Positions 24,485 to 32,943 of a DNA stretch of 46,993 nt are shown in pieces (within the stretch, counting starts at the first letter, position 1; every line of letters starts with the position of its first letter). The notes beneath the pieces were generated by a model. That model was not told where the DNA came from and made no database searches. It saw nothing but the letters and a program-made list of their open reading frames with translations. A program made the translations under genes and the position numbers. The stretch is taken from positions 1 through 46,993 of the forward strand of contig NZ_JACRTE010000014.1 of assembly GCF_014385105.1 (NCBI RefSeq), in the 5' to 3' direction. The stretch comes from Qingrenia yutianensis (GTDB lineage Bacteria > Bacillota > Clostridia > UMGS1810).

Positions 24485-24518
24485 CTTAAAGCGAGAGCAA
24501 AACTGCCCTCGCTTTAAG
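24485..24518 (-). other. Stable hairpin between the 1010-residue gene and the SLH gene
   Basis: CTTAAAGCGAG (24485-24495) pairs perfectly with CTCGCTTTAAG (24508-24518), with further pairing inside. There is no T-run on the minus strand, so mRNA processing or stability is as likely as termination. Confidence 0.55.
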
Positions 24519-24591
24519 ATATTCAGCTTTGATTTCCAAGCTTAATTACTTTAAAAATTGTACTGAAATTTTGCCGTTTAATCAGCAGAAA

Positions 24592-27500
24592 TTATTCAAC
24601 GATAAGACCTGCCGATGTGATTGTTGCGCCGAAGTATGTTTCAAATTCGTAAACCATTGTGATAATATCGTTAACGCTGATGTTTGCTTCGCCGTCTTTT
24701 GTGTAGAGGTCGCAGTTTACATTTTCTGCAGCAGCCTGACCGATTTTTGCAACGAGGTCAGCGTAATCTTTTGCATTGATGGATCCGTTTCCGTCCACAT
24801 CGCCTGCATAGATAGCTTCTCTGCCTGTTGCACTGCTTGTAACATTCATAGTGTTTGTTTCGCTGTCGTATATAACTTTAATTTCAACTTCAGCTTTTGT
24901 ATAACCCGGAACGTCTACCGAAACCTTGTATACACCTGCCTCAACTTCGAGGTCTTTAAGCTCAACTTTCTTTTCGGTAACAACAATGTTTTCTGCAGGA
25001 ACCGTTACAACATCTGTGCCTTTTGTAACTTTCAAGCCTGCTTTAAATTTGTCTTTTGCAGATGTAACGTCACCAAGTGTCTTAATGTCGAACGATGCAT
25101 TGATTTTTGCAGTTGTGGGAACAACAACCTCCGTTACGATGATTCTCTCCTCATCGCCTGTGAATGACGGAAGATTTGCAATGTCGTCGCCCTCAACGGT
25201 TGTAAGTTTAAGCGTCTCAACCTTAACTACAATTTCAGCATCTTTATCAGCAGCAGCTTTAATTGTAAACGTACCGAGTACGTCTGCAGCTGTTCCGCCG
25301 GCATTTCTTATAACAGTAACAGTGCCGTTTTCCATATCTTCACTATGCTTATCGTAACCTGCCGCCGGTGTAAAGCTTACAAGTGTACCTGTACCTGTAC
25401 CCGTGTTAGCAGAGATTTTAATCACAGCCGCGTAAACTTTGTTTGTGCCAAGACCTTCAACGCTGATTGCAGCATTAAAGTCTTCGCCTTTGTTTACTGT
25501 ACCTGCAGGAGAAAGTGTAATTTTAGCGTTAGCGCTTATACCTACTGCAACAGCAAATTCTTTGTATGCGTCAGCAACACTTATGCATTTTTCCGAATAT
25601 GTGATTTTGACTGTTTTGTTGTTCGCGTCAACTGTATCAATAGCAACAGTGTATTCGTCTGCCGGCAATGCACTCTGTTCAGCGCCGTCCAAAACGTTGT
25701 TTACATATTTGTCAGCAACGATTGTGAGCGCGCCTTTGATAGTTTCGTCAGTCGCGCCTGCAGGGAACATTCTTGTAGACATTGTCGCTCTAACATTTCT
25801 GTATTCGATAACATCTTTGAGTGTAATTGTTGCAGTAACAGTTTCACCTTTGTACGGTTCGCCGGCTTTGAGTGTAACAGTAACAAGACCTGTTGATCTT
25901 TCGATAACAACGCTCTCGAAGTTAGCAGGAGCAACTTCTTCAGTTCCGATTTTAGAACTGTTTACATATTTGTCAGCCTTAACTGTCATTTTACCTTTGA
26001 TGTCCTCATCGGTTGCAGTTGCTAAAAATGTTGTGTTTCCGCCTTCAAACTCGATAACATAATCTTTATATTCGATTGTGTCGGGAGTTACACCAAAGAT
26101 AAGTTTACCGTCTAAAGGAGTAAGCTCTTTTTCTGCAAATTCGCCTTTGAGTGTAACTGTAACGTAACCGTTTTCAGTAACATTTGCCGGATTGCCGTAG
26201 ATTTCAACGTCGTAATCCGTGCCGAGAGTCAAAGTAATGTTATCTGTTTTAATAACGCCCTGTGTTTTTGTTGCAGTAACCTTAACAGCCGCTTTTACTG
26301 TTGCTGCGTCGGTATTGTTTGCAAATTCAGTAGTTGTAAGTTCAGCCTTTACATTAGAATAATCAACAGGAACGTCTGTAAATCCTAATGTGATAGATTC
26401 TATATTCGCACCTTTGAAGTAAACAAAAATGGAAACTTCATTAGAGGTCGCAGATCTGCCAATGTTAACATGTCCTTTATCAGCCGGAACAGCTACAACT
26501 TCCTCGGTCGCAACACCGTCAACTGTCTTTTTGCCGTAAACTACGAAAGCATTTTTCAAAGTTGTATCATCAAGATATTTTGCGTCATAAGCAGTTTCAA
26601 CTCTTCCGCCTTCTACCTTGGCACCGTTAAATTCAACGTGATCATATGTGTAATCTACCACAGCTTCGGTAAGCTTATAAGTGAATGTAGCAGTTGCAGC
26701 CGCGCCGGTTGCAAGCACTTCGCCCTCGCCTACACCATTTGCAAAGTTGATTGTAAACTTGTGATTTTCGTGATCAAAATCAACTTTCAAATCAGCAATA
26801 ATATTGTCAGTGCCCTGTGTACCGTCAACTGTTTTGACAACTGTAATGTCTTTCGCGATTGCATCTTCGAGGTCAGCTGCCGAAAGCTTGTGACTGTATT
26901 CTTTTGTTTCGTCAAATGTAGCCTTAAACGATACCTGTTTTTCAGCTGGTGTAGAACCGCCGATAGCAAGTCCGGTGTCTACAACAGTCACCTGTTCAAC
27001 TATCGGGTCACCACTGCCTTCGCCTGTTTCAAAGTCAAAATCAATACCACCTATATCTATACCGCAACCCATTCCAGCGGATTCACCAGAATTTGTAAAT
27101 TTAACAGTTCCGCTTGCACCGACTGTCAATTTATAAGTCGTAACTGCAAAACTCGTACTACCTGCCAAATCCATATACGAAGGATCAACACTTAACTCTT
27201 CGTAATTCGTTGGTGAATTGTAAGATCCACCACCTTCACTATCTAATCCTATGTAAATATTTGCACCATTTCGTGCGGAATTTATAGTATTGCCGACTGA
27301 TGTGTCTCTAGCCAAACCCGCTATTGAAAAGCTACTAATATCCTCATCAATCGTTGCATTTTCAACTGCAAGGTTAACATCAAGCGAAGCAAAAGTTCCG
27401 CTCGGAACATTTGCAGTCACCTTTGCGTATACAACGCTGTTAGGTTCTGCGTTCTTAATTTCATTAGTAAGCGCACTATCAGAATAGTATGTAACAGTCA

Positions 27501-27624
27501 AATTTTCATTTCCAGTAACCGTAGGGAATCCCTCGCGCCCAGTCGCAAAAGCAGGAACAGCCATCATAGAGAAAACAAAAACTATTACCGTTACTAAACT
27601 GATAACCTTGTTAAAAGTTTTCAT
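24592..27624 (-). CDS. Large modular surface protein with cohesin-like and dockerin modules
   Basis: A 1010-residue protein with signal peptide (1-27, PAFATG). Residues about 40-190 form a beta-rich module. Four tandem modules of 85-100 residues start near 321, 419, 515 and 604 (VDYTYDHVEF, VDYSNVKAEL, IEYKDYVIEF, IEYRNVRATM), most followed by an ATDxxIKxxxxVxADKYVN-like stretch. A cohesin-like module lies near 700-840 (AKITLSPAGTVNKGEDFNAAISVEG). The C terminus is a dockerin: AGDVDGNGSINAKDYADLV (near 937) is a good Ca-binding repeat, and the second repeat (CDLYTKDGEANISVNDI) is degenerate. Codons (many GTA, ACA, GCA, TCT-like) differ from the GCG/GAC-rich housekeeping genes, as for a highly expressed protein. 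ATG 27624 follows AGGAGGA. Confidence 0.85.
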   Translation of the reverse strand: MKTFNKVISLVTVIVFVFSMMAVPAFATGREGFPTVTGNENLTVTYYSDSALTNEIKNAEPNSVVYAKVTANVPSGTFASLDVNLAVENATIDEDISSFSIAGLARDTSVGNTINSARNGANIYIGLDSEGGGSYNSPTNYEELSVDPSYMDLAGSTSFAVTTYKLTVGASGTVKFTNSGESAGMGCGIDIGGIDFDFETGEGSGDPIVEQVTVVDTGLAIGGSTPAEKQVSFKATFDETKEYSHKLSAADLEDAIAKDITVVKTVDGTQGTDNIIADLKVDFDHENHKFTINFANGVGEGEVLATGAAATATFTYKLTEAVVDYTYDHVEFNGAKVEGGRVETAYDAKYLDDTTLKNAFVVYGKKTVDGVATEEVVAVPADKGHVNIGRSATSNEVSIFVYFKGANIESITLGFTDVPVDYSNVKAELTTTEFANNTDAATVKAAVKVTATKTQGVIKTDNITLTLGTDYDVEIYGNPANVTENGYVTVTLKGEFAEKELTPLDGKLIFGVTPDTIEYKDYVIEFEGGNTTFLATATDEDIKGKMTVKADKYVNSSKIGTEEVAPANFESVVIERSTGLVTVTLKAGEPYKGETVTATITLKDVIEYRNVRATMSTRMFPAGATDETIKGALTIVADKYVNNVLDGAEQSALPADEYTVAIDTVDANNKTVKITYSEKCISVADAYKEFAVAVGISANAKITLSPAGTVNKGEDFNAAISVEGLGTNKVYAAVIKISANTGTGTGTLVSFTPAAGYDKHSEDMENGTVTVIRNAGGTAADVLGTFTIKAAADKDAEIVVKVETLKLTTVEGDDIANLPSFTGDEERIIVTEVVVPTTAKINASFDIKTLGDVTSAKDKFKAGLKVTKGTDVVTVPAENIVVTEKKVELKDLEVEAGVYKVSVDVPGYTKAEVEIKVIYDSETNTMNVTSSATGREAIYAGDVDGNGSINAKDYADLVAKIGQAAAENVNCDLYTKDGEANISVNDIITMVYEFETYFGATITSAGLIVE

Positions 27625-27648
27625 TAAGTTTTCCTCCTATAAAATGTT

Positions 27649-27677
27649 ATTATATCATGCATCGGAGCAATTTCTAA
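27649..27677 (-). promoter_or_regulatory. Probable promoter of the 1010-residue protein gene
   Basis: On the minus strand TTAGAA (27677-27672), 17 nt, TATAAT (27654-27649) with an extended TGA motif, 25 nt upstream of the ATG. Confidence 0.5.
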
Positions 27678-27712
27678 GCTCTAATGCAAAATATTATGCA
27701 ATGTTTATGCGC

Positions 27713-27744
27713 AAAATAAGATTGAGAAAACTCAATCTTATTTT
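27713..27744 (-). terminator. Terminator of the 351-residue dockerin-type gene
   Basis: A perfect 14-bp stem, AAAATAAGATTGAG/CTCAATCTTATTTT, with a 4-nt loop, just after the gene. Confidence 0.85.
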
Positions 27745-27771
27745 GCAACTCAATATACCTTAACTTCAAGA

Positions 27772-28827
27772 TTATTTGGACAGAGCCGAAATGGCTTTCT
27801 TTACTGCATTAAGGTCATTACTATTTACAACGCCGTCATCATTAGCGTCACCTGCAAGTCTCTTTTCAATAGCTATATATTCCCGTCCCTCTGTTACGAG
27901 GCTAACCATAGAATCGGAAACTGCAACATCTGTAATAATGGTATTAGCATAGTTTGTAACTTTATCAGCACTTAACAATGCAAATCTTACAACCACTCTA
28001 TATGTGCCAGCAGGAACTTCTATTTCGAATTTACCGTCACTACCTGTAACTGCACTTCCAACGATATCTTTGCCACTTGTAATCAATACAAGCGCACCGG
28101 GAGCAAGATCGTACGCATTACCAACCGCTCTACGATATCTTACAACACCTGTGATACCTGTTTTTCCGCCCGGTGTAACATCGGGAGTGATTGTAACGCC
28201 TTCAACAGTACCAACAACTTTGTCGCCTACTTTAACAGTGAATGTATAAACATTTGTCGCTGTTTCTGTCTCTGTTACTGTGAACTCGCCTGCTGTGAGG
28301 TACGAAACTGTGCCGTCTAAAGTTTTCTTAACTTTAACCGCGCCTTTAGCAGCCTCAAGTGTTTTGTATACAGCAGTTTTGTCAAATTCTACAGCATATG
28401 TAGGTTCCGAAGGTGCAGGATCGTCAGCAAGGCTGATTTCCGTTGCGCCGGTTTCGCCTGCTTTTGTATAAGGAACAGCAGTTGTGATTTCGTCACCGCC
28501 TACCCAAACGTTAACGCCGGCAGCGCCTACCGCATTTGCTCTTACTTTAATGGGAGCAACATAGTCAGCAACAGTTTCGCCTGCGCCGATTGTAACCTGG
28601 TCAATAAAAATAATGTCATTGTTTGTTGCTTTTGCCGGTGTAACACCTGCTTTGAGAACAAGGATTGTAGCATCCTTTCCGCCTGTGTAACCGTCTACGT
28701 TAACTGTTAAATTTCCCGAAGTTTTGTCATAAGCAACATTCGAGAATGTCGGTGCGGCAAATGCCGAAACGGCAAAGAGTACCGCAATCATTGTGAGAGC
28801 CAAGGCTCTTTTGAAAATGTGTTTCAT
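27772..28827 (-). CDS. Secreted protein with carboxypeptidase-regulatory-like domain and half dockerin
   Basis: A 351-residue protein with signal peptide (1-24, VSAFAAPT). The N-terminal part (25-125) is a beta-rich module (SNVAYDKTSGNLTVNVDGYTGG) of the kind seen in clostridial surface proteins. Residues about 225-300 resemble a carboxypeptidase-regulatory-like beta-sandwich (GITGVVRYRRAV... SDGKFEIEVPAGTYRVVV). The C terminus has one dockerin-type repeat only: AGDANDDGVVNSNDLNAVKKAI. A single repeat may bind calcium but a full dockerin fold needs two. It is the first gene of the surface block and probably exported. ATG 28827 follows an AAGGAGATGGAGAAAG leader. Confidence 0.82.
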   Translation of the reverse strand: MKHIFKRALALTMIAVLFAVSAFAAPTFSNVAYDKTSGNLTVNVDGYTGGKDATILVLKAGVTPAKATNNDIIFIDQVTIGAGETVADYVAPIKVRANAVGAAGVNVWVGGDEITTAVPYTKAGETGATEISLADDPAPSEPTYAVEFDKTAVYKTLEAAKGAVKVKKTLDGTVSYLTAGEFTVTETETATNVYTFTVKVGDKVVGTVEGVTITPDVTPGGKTGITGVVRYRRAVGNAYDLAPGALVLITSGKDIVGSAVTGSDGKFEIEVPAGTYRVVVRFALLSADKVTNYANTIITDVAVSDSMVSLVTEGREYIAIEKRLAGDANDDGVVNSNDLNAVKKAISALSK

Positions 28828-28968
28828 AATCTTTCTCCATCTCCTTTTTTAATTTTTAAAACTTTTCGTATAAAAGACACTGCAAAAAATAGTTATTTTT
28901 CAAAATCCCTCCTTTTTGCAAAACAGCTTTATAAGGATTTAAAGCCATTTTTCCAATTATACAAGTTA

Positions 28969-28997
28969 ATTATAAAGCCAGCAGCGCGATTTTTCAA
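28969..28997 (-). promoter_or_regulatory. Strong promoter of the 351-residue protein gene
   Basis: On the minus strand TTGAAA (28997-28992), exactly 17 nt, TATAAT (28974-28969). The leader before the ATG is about 130 nt; no further gene is seen in 28828-29062. Confidence 0.7.
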
Positions 28998-29062
28998 TAG
29001 CTAATTAAAATAATTTTGTATTTTTGTGAGTTTACACAAATAATCACCGTGTTTTTGTGCAT

Positions 29063-29968
29063 TTACTCCATAATGTCCTCCGCCGCCGCAGTCGCCGCCA
29101 CCGCACCGTCCGCACACGCCGTAATTATCTGTCTGAGCGGTTTTTGGCAGATGTCGCCCGCCGCGTAAATTCCGCGCTGTGACGTGCGCATATTGCGGTC
29201 GACTATGATATATCCGTTTTCGTCGGTTTTGAGCGTGCCGGCGGTAAGAGAATTTGTCGGCACGGTGCCGACCGCAACAAACACCGCGTCGGTTAAAATA
29301 TCGCGCACTTTGCCCGTTTTCACGTTTTTGACGCGCAGATTTTCCACAAAATCACCGCCCGAAATCTTTTCGGGAACGGTGTCGAAAATTATTTCGATTT
29401 TATCGTTTTTGCGGAGTTTTTCCGCATTGGAACGCGCCGCGCGGAACGTGTCACGGCGGTGAATGACATAAACTTTTTTGCACAAATTCGCAAGGTAGAG
29501 CGCGTCCTCAACCGCGGTGTCGCCTCCGCCGATTACGCACGCGGTTTTGTCACGGAAAAATCCGCCGTCGCACGTCGCGCAGTACGAAACACCCCGTCCG
29601 CGGAATTTTTCTTCGCCGTCTATGCCGAGATTACGCGGTTTTGCGCCCGTCGCGACGATTACCGCACGCGCGCTGTAAACATTCTTTTTGGTGGTGACTT
29701 CTTTTTTCGCGGTGTCAAGGCTTACGACGTCCTCAAATTTTATCACCGCGCCGAAATCTTTCGCCTGTTTTTCCATTTGCATACAAAGCGCCGCACCGCC
29801 GATTTTGCCTGTGCCGATAAAGTTTTCGACCTCGCTTGTGGTCGCCGCTTGTCCGCCGGCAAAAAGGCGCTCGAGAACAAGCGTTTTCAGCCCGGCGCGC
29901 GCGGAATAAAGCGCCGCGTTAAGCCCTGCCGGACCGGCTCCGATGATGATTATATCATATTTTTCCAT
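29063..29968 (-). CDS. trxB: Thioredoxin-disulfide reductase
   Basis: A 301-residue flavoprotein, slightly short for TrxB. The FAD motif GAGPAG (10-15), the redox CATCD motif with Cys130 and Cys133, the NADPH motif GGGDTAVEDALYLA, the HRRDTFRA loop and the C-terminal GIYAAGDICQKPLRQIITA are all present. It reduces thioredoxin with NADPH, although no trxA gene is close. ATG 29968 follows AAGGGG in the end of apbE; the two genes are 1 nt apart, so it is the last gene of an operon with apbE and the M14 peptidase. Confidence 0.95.
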   Translation of the reverse strand: MEKYDIIIIGAGPAGLNAALYSARAGLKTLVLERLFAGGQAATTSEVENFIGTGKIGGAALCMQMEKQAKDFGAVIKFEDVVSLDTAKKEVTTKKNVYSARAVIVATGAKPRNLGIDGEEKFRGRGVSYCATCDGGFFRDKTACVIGGGDTAVEDALYLANLCKKVYVIHRRDTFRAARSNAEKLRKNDKIEIIFDTVPEKISGGDFVENLRVKNVKTGKVRDILTDAVFVAVGTVPTNSLTAGTLKTDENGYIIVDRNMRTSQRGIYAAGDICQKPLRQIITACADGAVAATAAAEDIME

Positions 29969-29969
29969 A

Positions 29970-30953
29970 TCAATTTCCCCTTGTGAAATTTTCGTCGGTA
30001 ATTTTAAAATTTACGTTGCCGGACGTGTAAACACACCCGTTTTTATCCGCGATTACGCACTCAATGCCGTCCTCGGCGCGGACAATTTCAAGACCTTTTT
30101 CAACGCCGAGAACGCAGACCGCAGTAGCGAAAGCGTCGCATTTTTCGCTCGATTTGCCGATTATGCTCGCGCTTGCGACGTCGCTTTCGGCGCATTTTCC
30201 GTTGAGCGGACTGATGATGTGAATGTATTTTTTGCCGTCAAGCTCGGCAAAACGCTCGTATCCTCCGCTTGTGACAACCGATATATTTTTGCCCTCGATA
30301 TAACCGAAATATTCACCGCGCGCGCCGTTCGGGTTTTGCAGTCCGATTTTTATGTTTTTTTCGCCAAGCGCATAGATATTTCCGCCGAGGTCGCAGATTG
30401 CGCTTTTCACGCGGTGTTTTTGCATAATTTGGGCGCATTTATCGGCGAGGTAACCTTTCGCGGCACCGCCGAGATCGATTTGCGCGCCGTTTTTGAGGCG
30501 GACGGAATTTTCGGAAATTTCAATGTTATCCGCGCCGATTTTCGGCATTGTTTCGGCAATTTCAGCCTCCGTCGGAACGCGCGTGAAATTTTTGATATTC
30601 CACAAATCGGCGAGCGGTTTCACCGTGATGTCAAACGCGCCGTCGGTTTCGGACGTGTAAATTTTCGCGTTTGAAACAAGGCGCAAAAGCTCGTCCGAAA
30701 GGGTGTTTTCGCCCGTTTCGTTAAGGCGCGAAATTTCGCTGTCCGATATATAGACACTGCTTTTTTGCTCAAAGTTTTTTATCTCGTCAAAGCACTCGGA
30801 CACCGCTTTTTTCGCGTTAAATCCGCGAGCGGTGAGGGTGACGTATGTATCGAGCATAAATTTTGTTTCACTGCACGAAACATTTTGAGAAAAAACGGCG
30901 CCTGTTAAAATAAGCGCCGGCACAATGCAAAAAAGCAGAATTTTCTTTTTCAT
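29970..30953 (-). CDS. apbE: FAD:protein FMN transferase (ApbE)
   Basis: A 327-residue ApbE-family protein that attaches FMN to Thr/Ser of target flavoproteins such as RnfG/NqrC. It has a hydrophobic N-terminal export segment (no convincing lipobox; Cys at NVSC is weak), MLDTYVTLTARGF, TDGAFDITVKPLADLW, IDLGGAAKGYLAD and YIHIISPLNG...SDVASASIIGKSSEKCDAFATAV. The start is ATG 30953, which overlaps the stop of the M14 peptidase as ATGA, a coupling signal; the in-frame GTG upstream (30971) has no ribosome site. Extracytoplasmic location is expected. Confidence 0.92.
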   Translation of the reverse strand: MKKKILLFCIVPALILTGAVFSQNVSCSETKFMLDTYVTLTARGFNAKKAVSECFDEIKNFEQKSSVYISDSEISRLNETGENTLSDELLRLVSNAKIYTSETDGAFDITVKPLADLWNIKNFTRVPTEAEIAETMPKIGADNIEISENSVRLKNGAQIDLGGAAKGYLADKCAQIMQKHRVKSAICDLGGNIYALGEKNIKIGLQNPNGARGEYFGYIEGKNISVVTSGGYERFAELDGKKYIHIISPLNGKCAESDVASASIIGKSSEKCDAFATAVCVLGVEKGLEIVRAEDGIECVIADKNGCVYTSGNVNFKITDENFTRGN

Positions 30954-31846
30954 AAACGTAAAAACGCACACTCGGTGATGAGCGCGTAATTATCCTTTCG
31001 TATTTTTTCAAACTGCGAAAACGGAAGCGGATTTTGCCCTTTTCCCGCCTCAACCGTGAACGCAGGAAGCGAAAATTTGTCGATTACCCAGTCTTTAAAT
31101 CCCGTAACCGAGGCAATTCCGCCGGGTTTTGCCGCCGTGTATCCGCTCACCTTTGCGAGTGCCTCGGCGGTGCGTTTGTATTTTGTATTGCCTGCAAAGT
31201 CGTAGTAAATTTCCTCACCCTGCGAATGAAAAGCGACCGAAATATCGAATTTTTCCTTTTCAAAAAGCGCTTTCACCGCTTGTGTTTCAGGTTCGGAAAA
31301 CGGTTCTTCGCCCGAATAGCGCGTGTAATTCGCACCGAAAATGCCCATTTCGCGCTCCATTTTTTTGCCCTCGGCAAAAGACGCGTCATAATTGTGGTTG
31401 AGGTCGACGCCGTTCGCGTTTGCCTGCCACACTTTTTTGACGTTTCTGCCTCCGAGCGCACCTTTCACAACGCCGTACGCAGGCGAATTTTTCTTAATTC
31501 CGTTAATCACGAAATTCACGCCGTCGGGATTGACCATAGGCACGATGTAAAACGCCGCGCTTTGATAAAGTTTTAAAATGTTTTCACCGCAAAACTCGGT
31601 TTCGTCCTTGAGCGCCGCGGCATAATCGCACGCGTAGGACGCAAGCAGCGACGAGGTTATCCACTCGAGCGAATGGTGCGCGCCGTTTAAGAAAATTTTT
31701 CGTTTTCCCTTGCCGATGCGTATGCACAGAATGTCACGCCCGAGCACCGATTTTCCGCACGAAAATACGCTTGCAAAAGCGTATTTTTTCACCAGCGCCG
31801 ACAGTGTTTTCGTAAGTTTTTCATAGTCGAAATTATTAAAATCCAT
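30950..31846 (-). CDS. Zinc carboxypeptidase of the M14 family
   Basis: A 298-residue M14 metallopeptidase. The zinc ligands are His58 and Glu61 in AHHSLEW and the later His in AFHSQGEEIYY; the catalytic Glu is in FTVEAGKGQNPLP. YIVPMVNPDGV and NANGVDLNHNYD are the usual substrate loops. Closest known relatives include gamma-D-glutamyl-diaminopimelate peptidases, so cell-wall peptide turnover is possible. No signal peptide is seen, so it may act in the cytosol on recycled peptides. ATG 31846 follows GGGAGG. Its end overlaps apbE by four bases. Confidence 0.88.
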   Translation of the reverse strand: MDFNNFDYEKLTKTLSALVKKYAFASVFSCGKSVLGRDILCIRIGKGKRKIFLNGAHHSLEWITSSLLASYACDYAAALKDETEFCGENILKLYQSAAFYIVPMVNPDGVNFVINGIKKNSPAYGVVKGALGGRNVKKVWQANANGVDLNHNYDASFAEGKKMEREMGIFGANYTRYSGEEPFSEPETQAVKALFEKEKFDISVAFHSQGEEIYYDFAGNTKYKRTAEALAKVSGYTAAKPGGIASVTGFKDWVIDKFSLPAFTVEAGKGQNPLPFSQFEKIRKDNYALITECAFLRL

Positions 31847-31911
31847 ACCAAACCTCCCGTAAAAAGTAAACATAAGTTTGGTATAATTTTATGTTGAAAT
31901 TTTCGGTTTAA

Positions 31912-32943
31912 TTACCCGAAAAGCTTGCGTATGTCCGAAAAAGTGATAAACAGCATAAACGCCATCAAAATCGCAAAGCCGATAAAGTGAACGAGTCCCT
32001 CTTTGCCGGGGCTTACTCTGTGACCGAGAATTTTTTCGGCGATTACAAACACAATCCGTCCGCCGTCAAGCGCCGGCAAAGGAAGAAGGTTCATCACGCC
32101 GAGGTTTATCGAGATTAGTCCTGCAAGCGAGAGTGCGCGCAAAAGTCCCTCAAATCCGCCGGTTTCCGAAACGGCGGTGTTTATTTCGCTCACAATTCCC
32201 ACAGGTCCCGACACTTCGGTGACGGGCACTTTTCCCGTAATCAGCCACCAAAGCGAAATTCCGGCCATTTTTGTCATATAAACCGAATTATCGTATGCCG
32301 CTTTTATAACGTTCAGCGGTGTGTTGGGCAGAATTTTCGGCGAAAATCCGTAAATTTTGCGTCCGCTTTCGTCCGCTTTGAGCGATACGTGTTTTGTGAT
32401 TTTTCCGCCGTTTCGCACAACGGTTATGTCCGCGTCCGCGCTGGGATTTGTGAGGTTAAAAAGCATAATGTCGTTATAGCTTGAAATTCGGTGCGATTTG
32501 CCGTTTGCCTCCATTGCAACGATTTTGTCGCCCTCGGCAAAACCCTGCTCCTGCATAGAAAAACCGTCGGTAACCGCGCCGATGATATTGGACGTAAGAT
32601 ATGTGTTTGCGGCAAGGAAGATGAAAACCAAAAATCCGAGAACGAAATTCATAAATCCGCCGGCGAAAAGCACAACGAATTTCTGCCACGGCTTTTTGTT
32701 GCACAGCGCGCCGTCGCTTTCGCTGTCGTCGTCCTCGCCCTCAAGTCGCACAAATCCGCCCAGAGGCAAAAGGCGTACGCTGTACGCGGTTTCGCCCTTG
32801 GTGCGCGAAAAAAGCTTGGGACCCATTCCGATTGAAAATTCGTGAACGGTTACTCCCACCGACTTTGCAGCAATAAAATGCCCCAGTTCGTGTATAAAAA
32901 TTAAGGTACAGAAAATTAAAATTGTCCAAACCGCCGTCAGCAT
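31912..32943 (-). CDS. rseP: Site-2 membrane metalloprotease RseP/RasP
   Basis: A 343-residue intramembrane protease. The zinc motif HELGH (residues 18-22) is in the first membrane helix, a PDZ-like domain (about 115-205) follows, and the conserved NLLPLPALDGGR (LDG motif) lies in the third membrane segment, with a final helix at the C terminus. It cleaves regulatory membrane proteins such as anti-sigma factors. It is in the conserved pyrH-frr-uppS-cdsA-dxr-rseP order, and its start overlaps the dxr stop by 7 nt (ATGCTGA). Confidence 0.95.
   Translation of the reverse strand: MLTAVWTILIFCTLIFIHELGHFIAAKSVGVTVHEFSIGMGPKLFSRTKGETAYSVRLLPLGGFVRLEGEDDDSESDGALCNKKPWQKFVVLFAGGFMNFVLGFLVFIFLAANTYLTSNIIGAVTDGFSMQEQGFAEGDKIVAMEANGKSHRISSYNDIMLFNLTNPSADADITVVRNGGKITKHVSLKADESGRKIYGFSPKILPNTPLNVIKAAYDNSVYMTKMAGISLWWLITGKVPVTEVSGPVGIVSEINTAVSETGGFEGLLRALSLAGLISINLGVMNLLPLPALDGGRIVFVIAEKILGHRVSPGKEGLVHFIGFAILMAFMLFITFSDIRKLFG

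Noticed and set aside
28870..28920. Possible short leader peptide after GGAGGG in the leader of the 351-residue gene (minus strand)
   Set aside because: The candidate TTG is only 3 nt from the ribosome site, and the peptide has no special codons.
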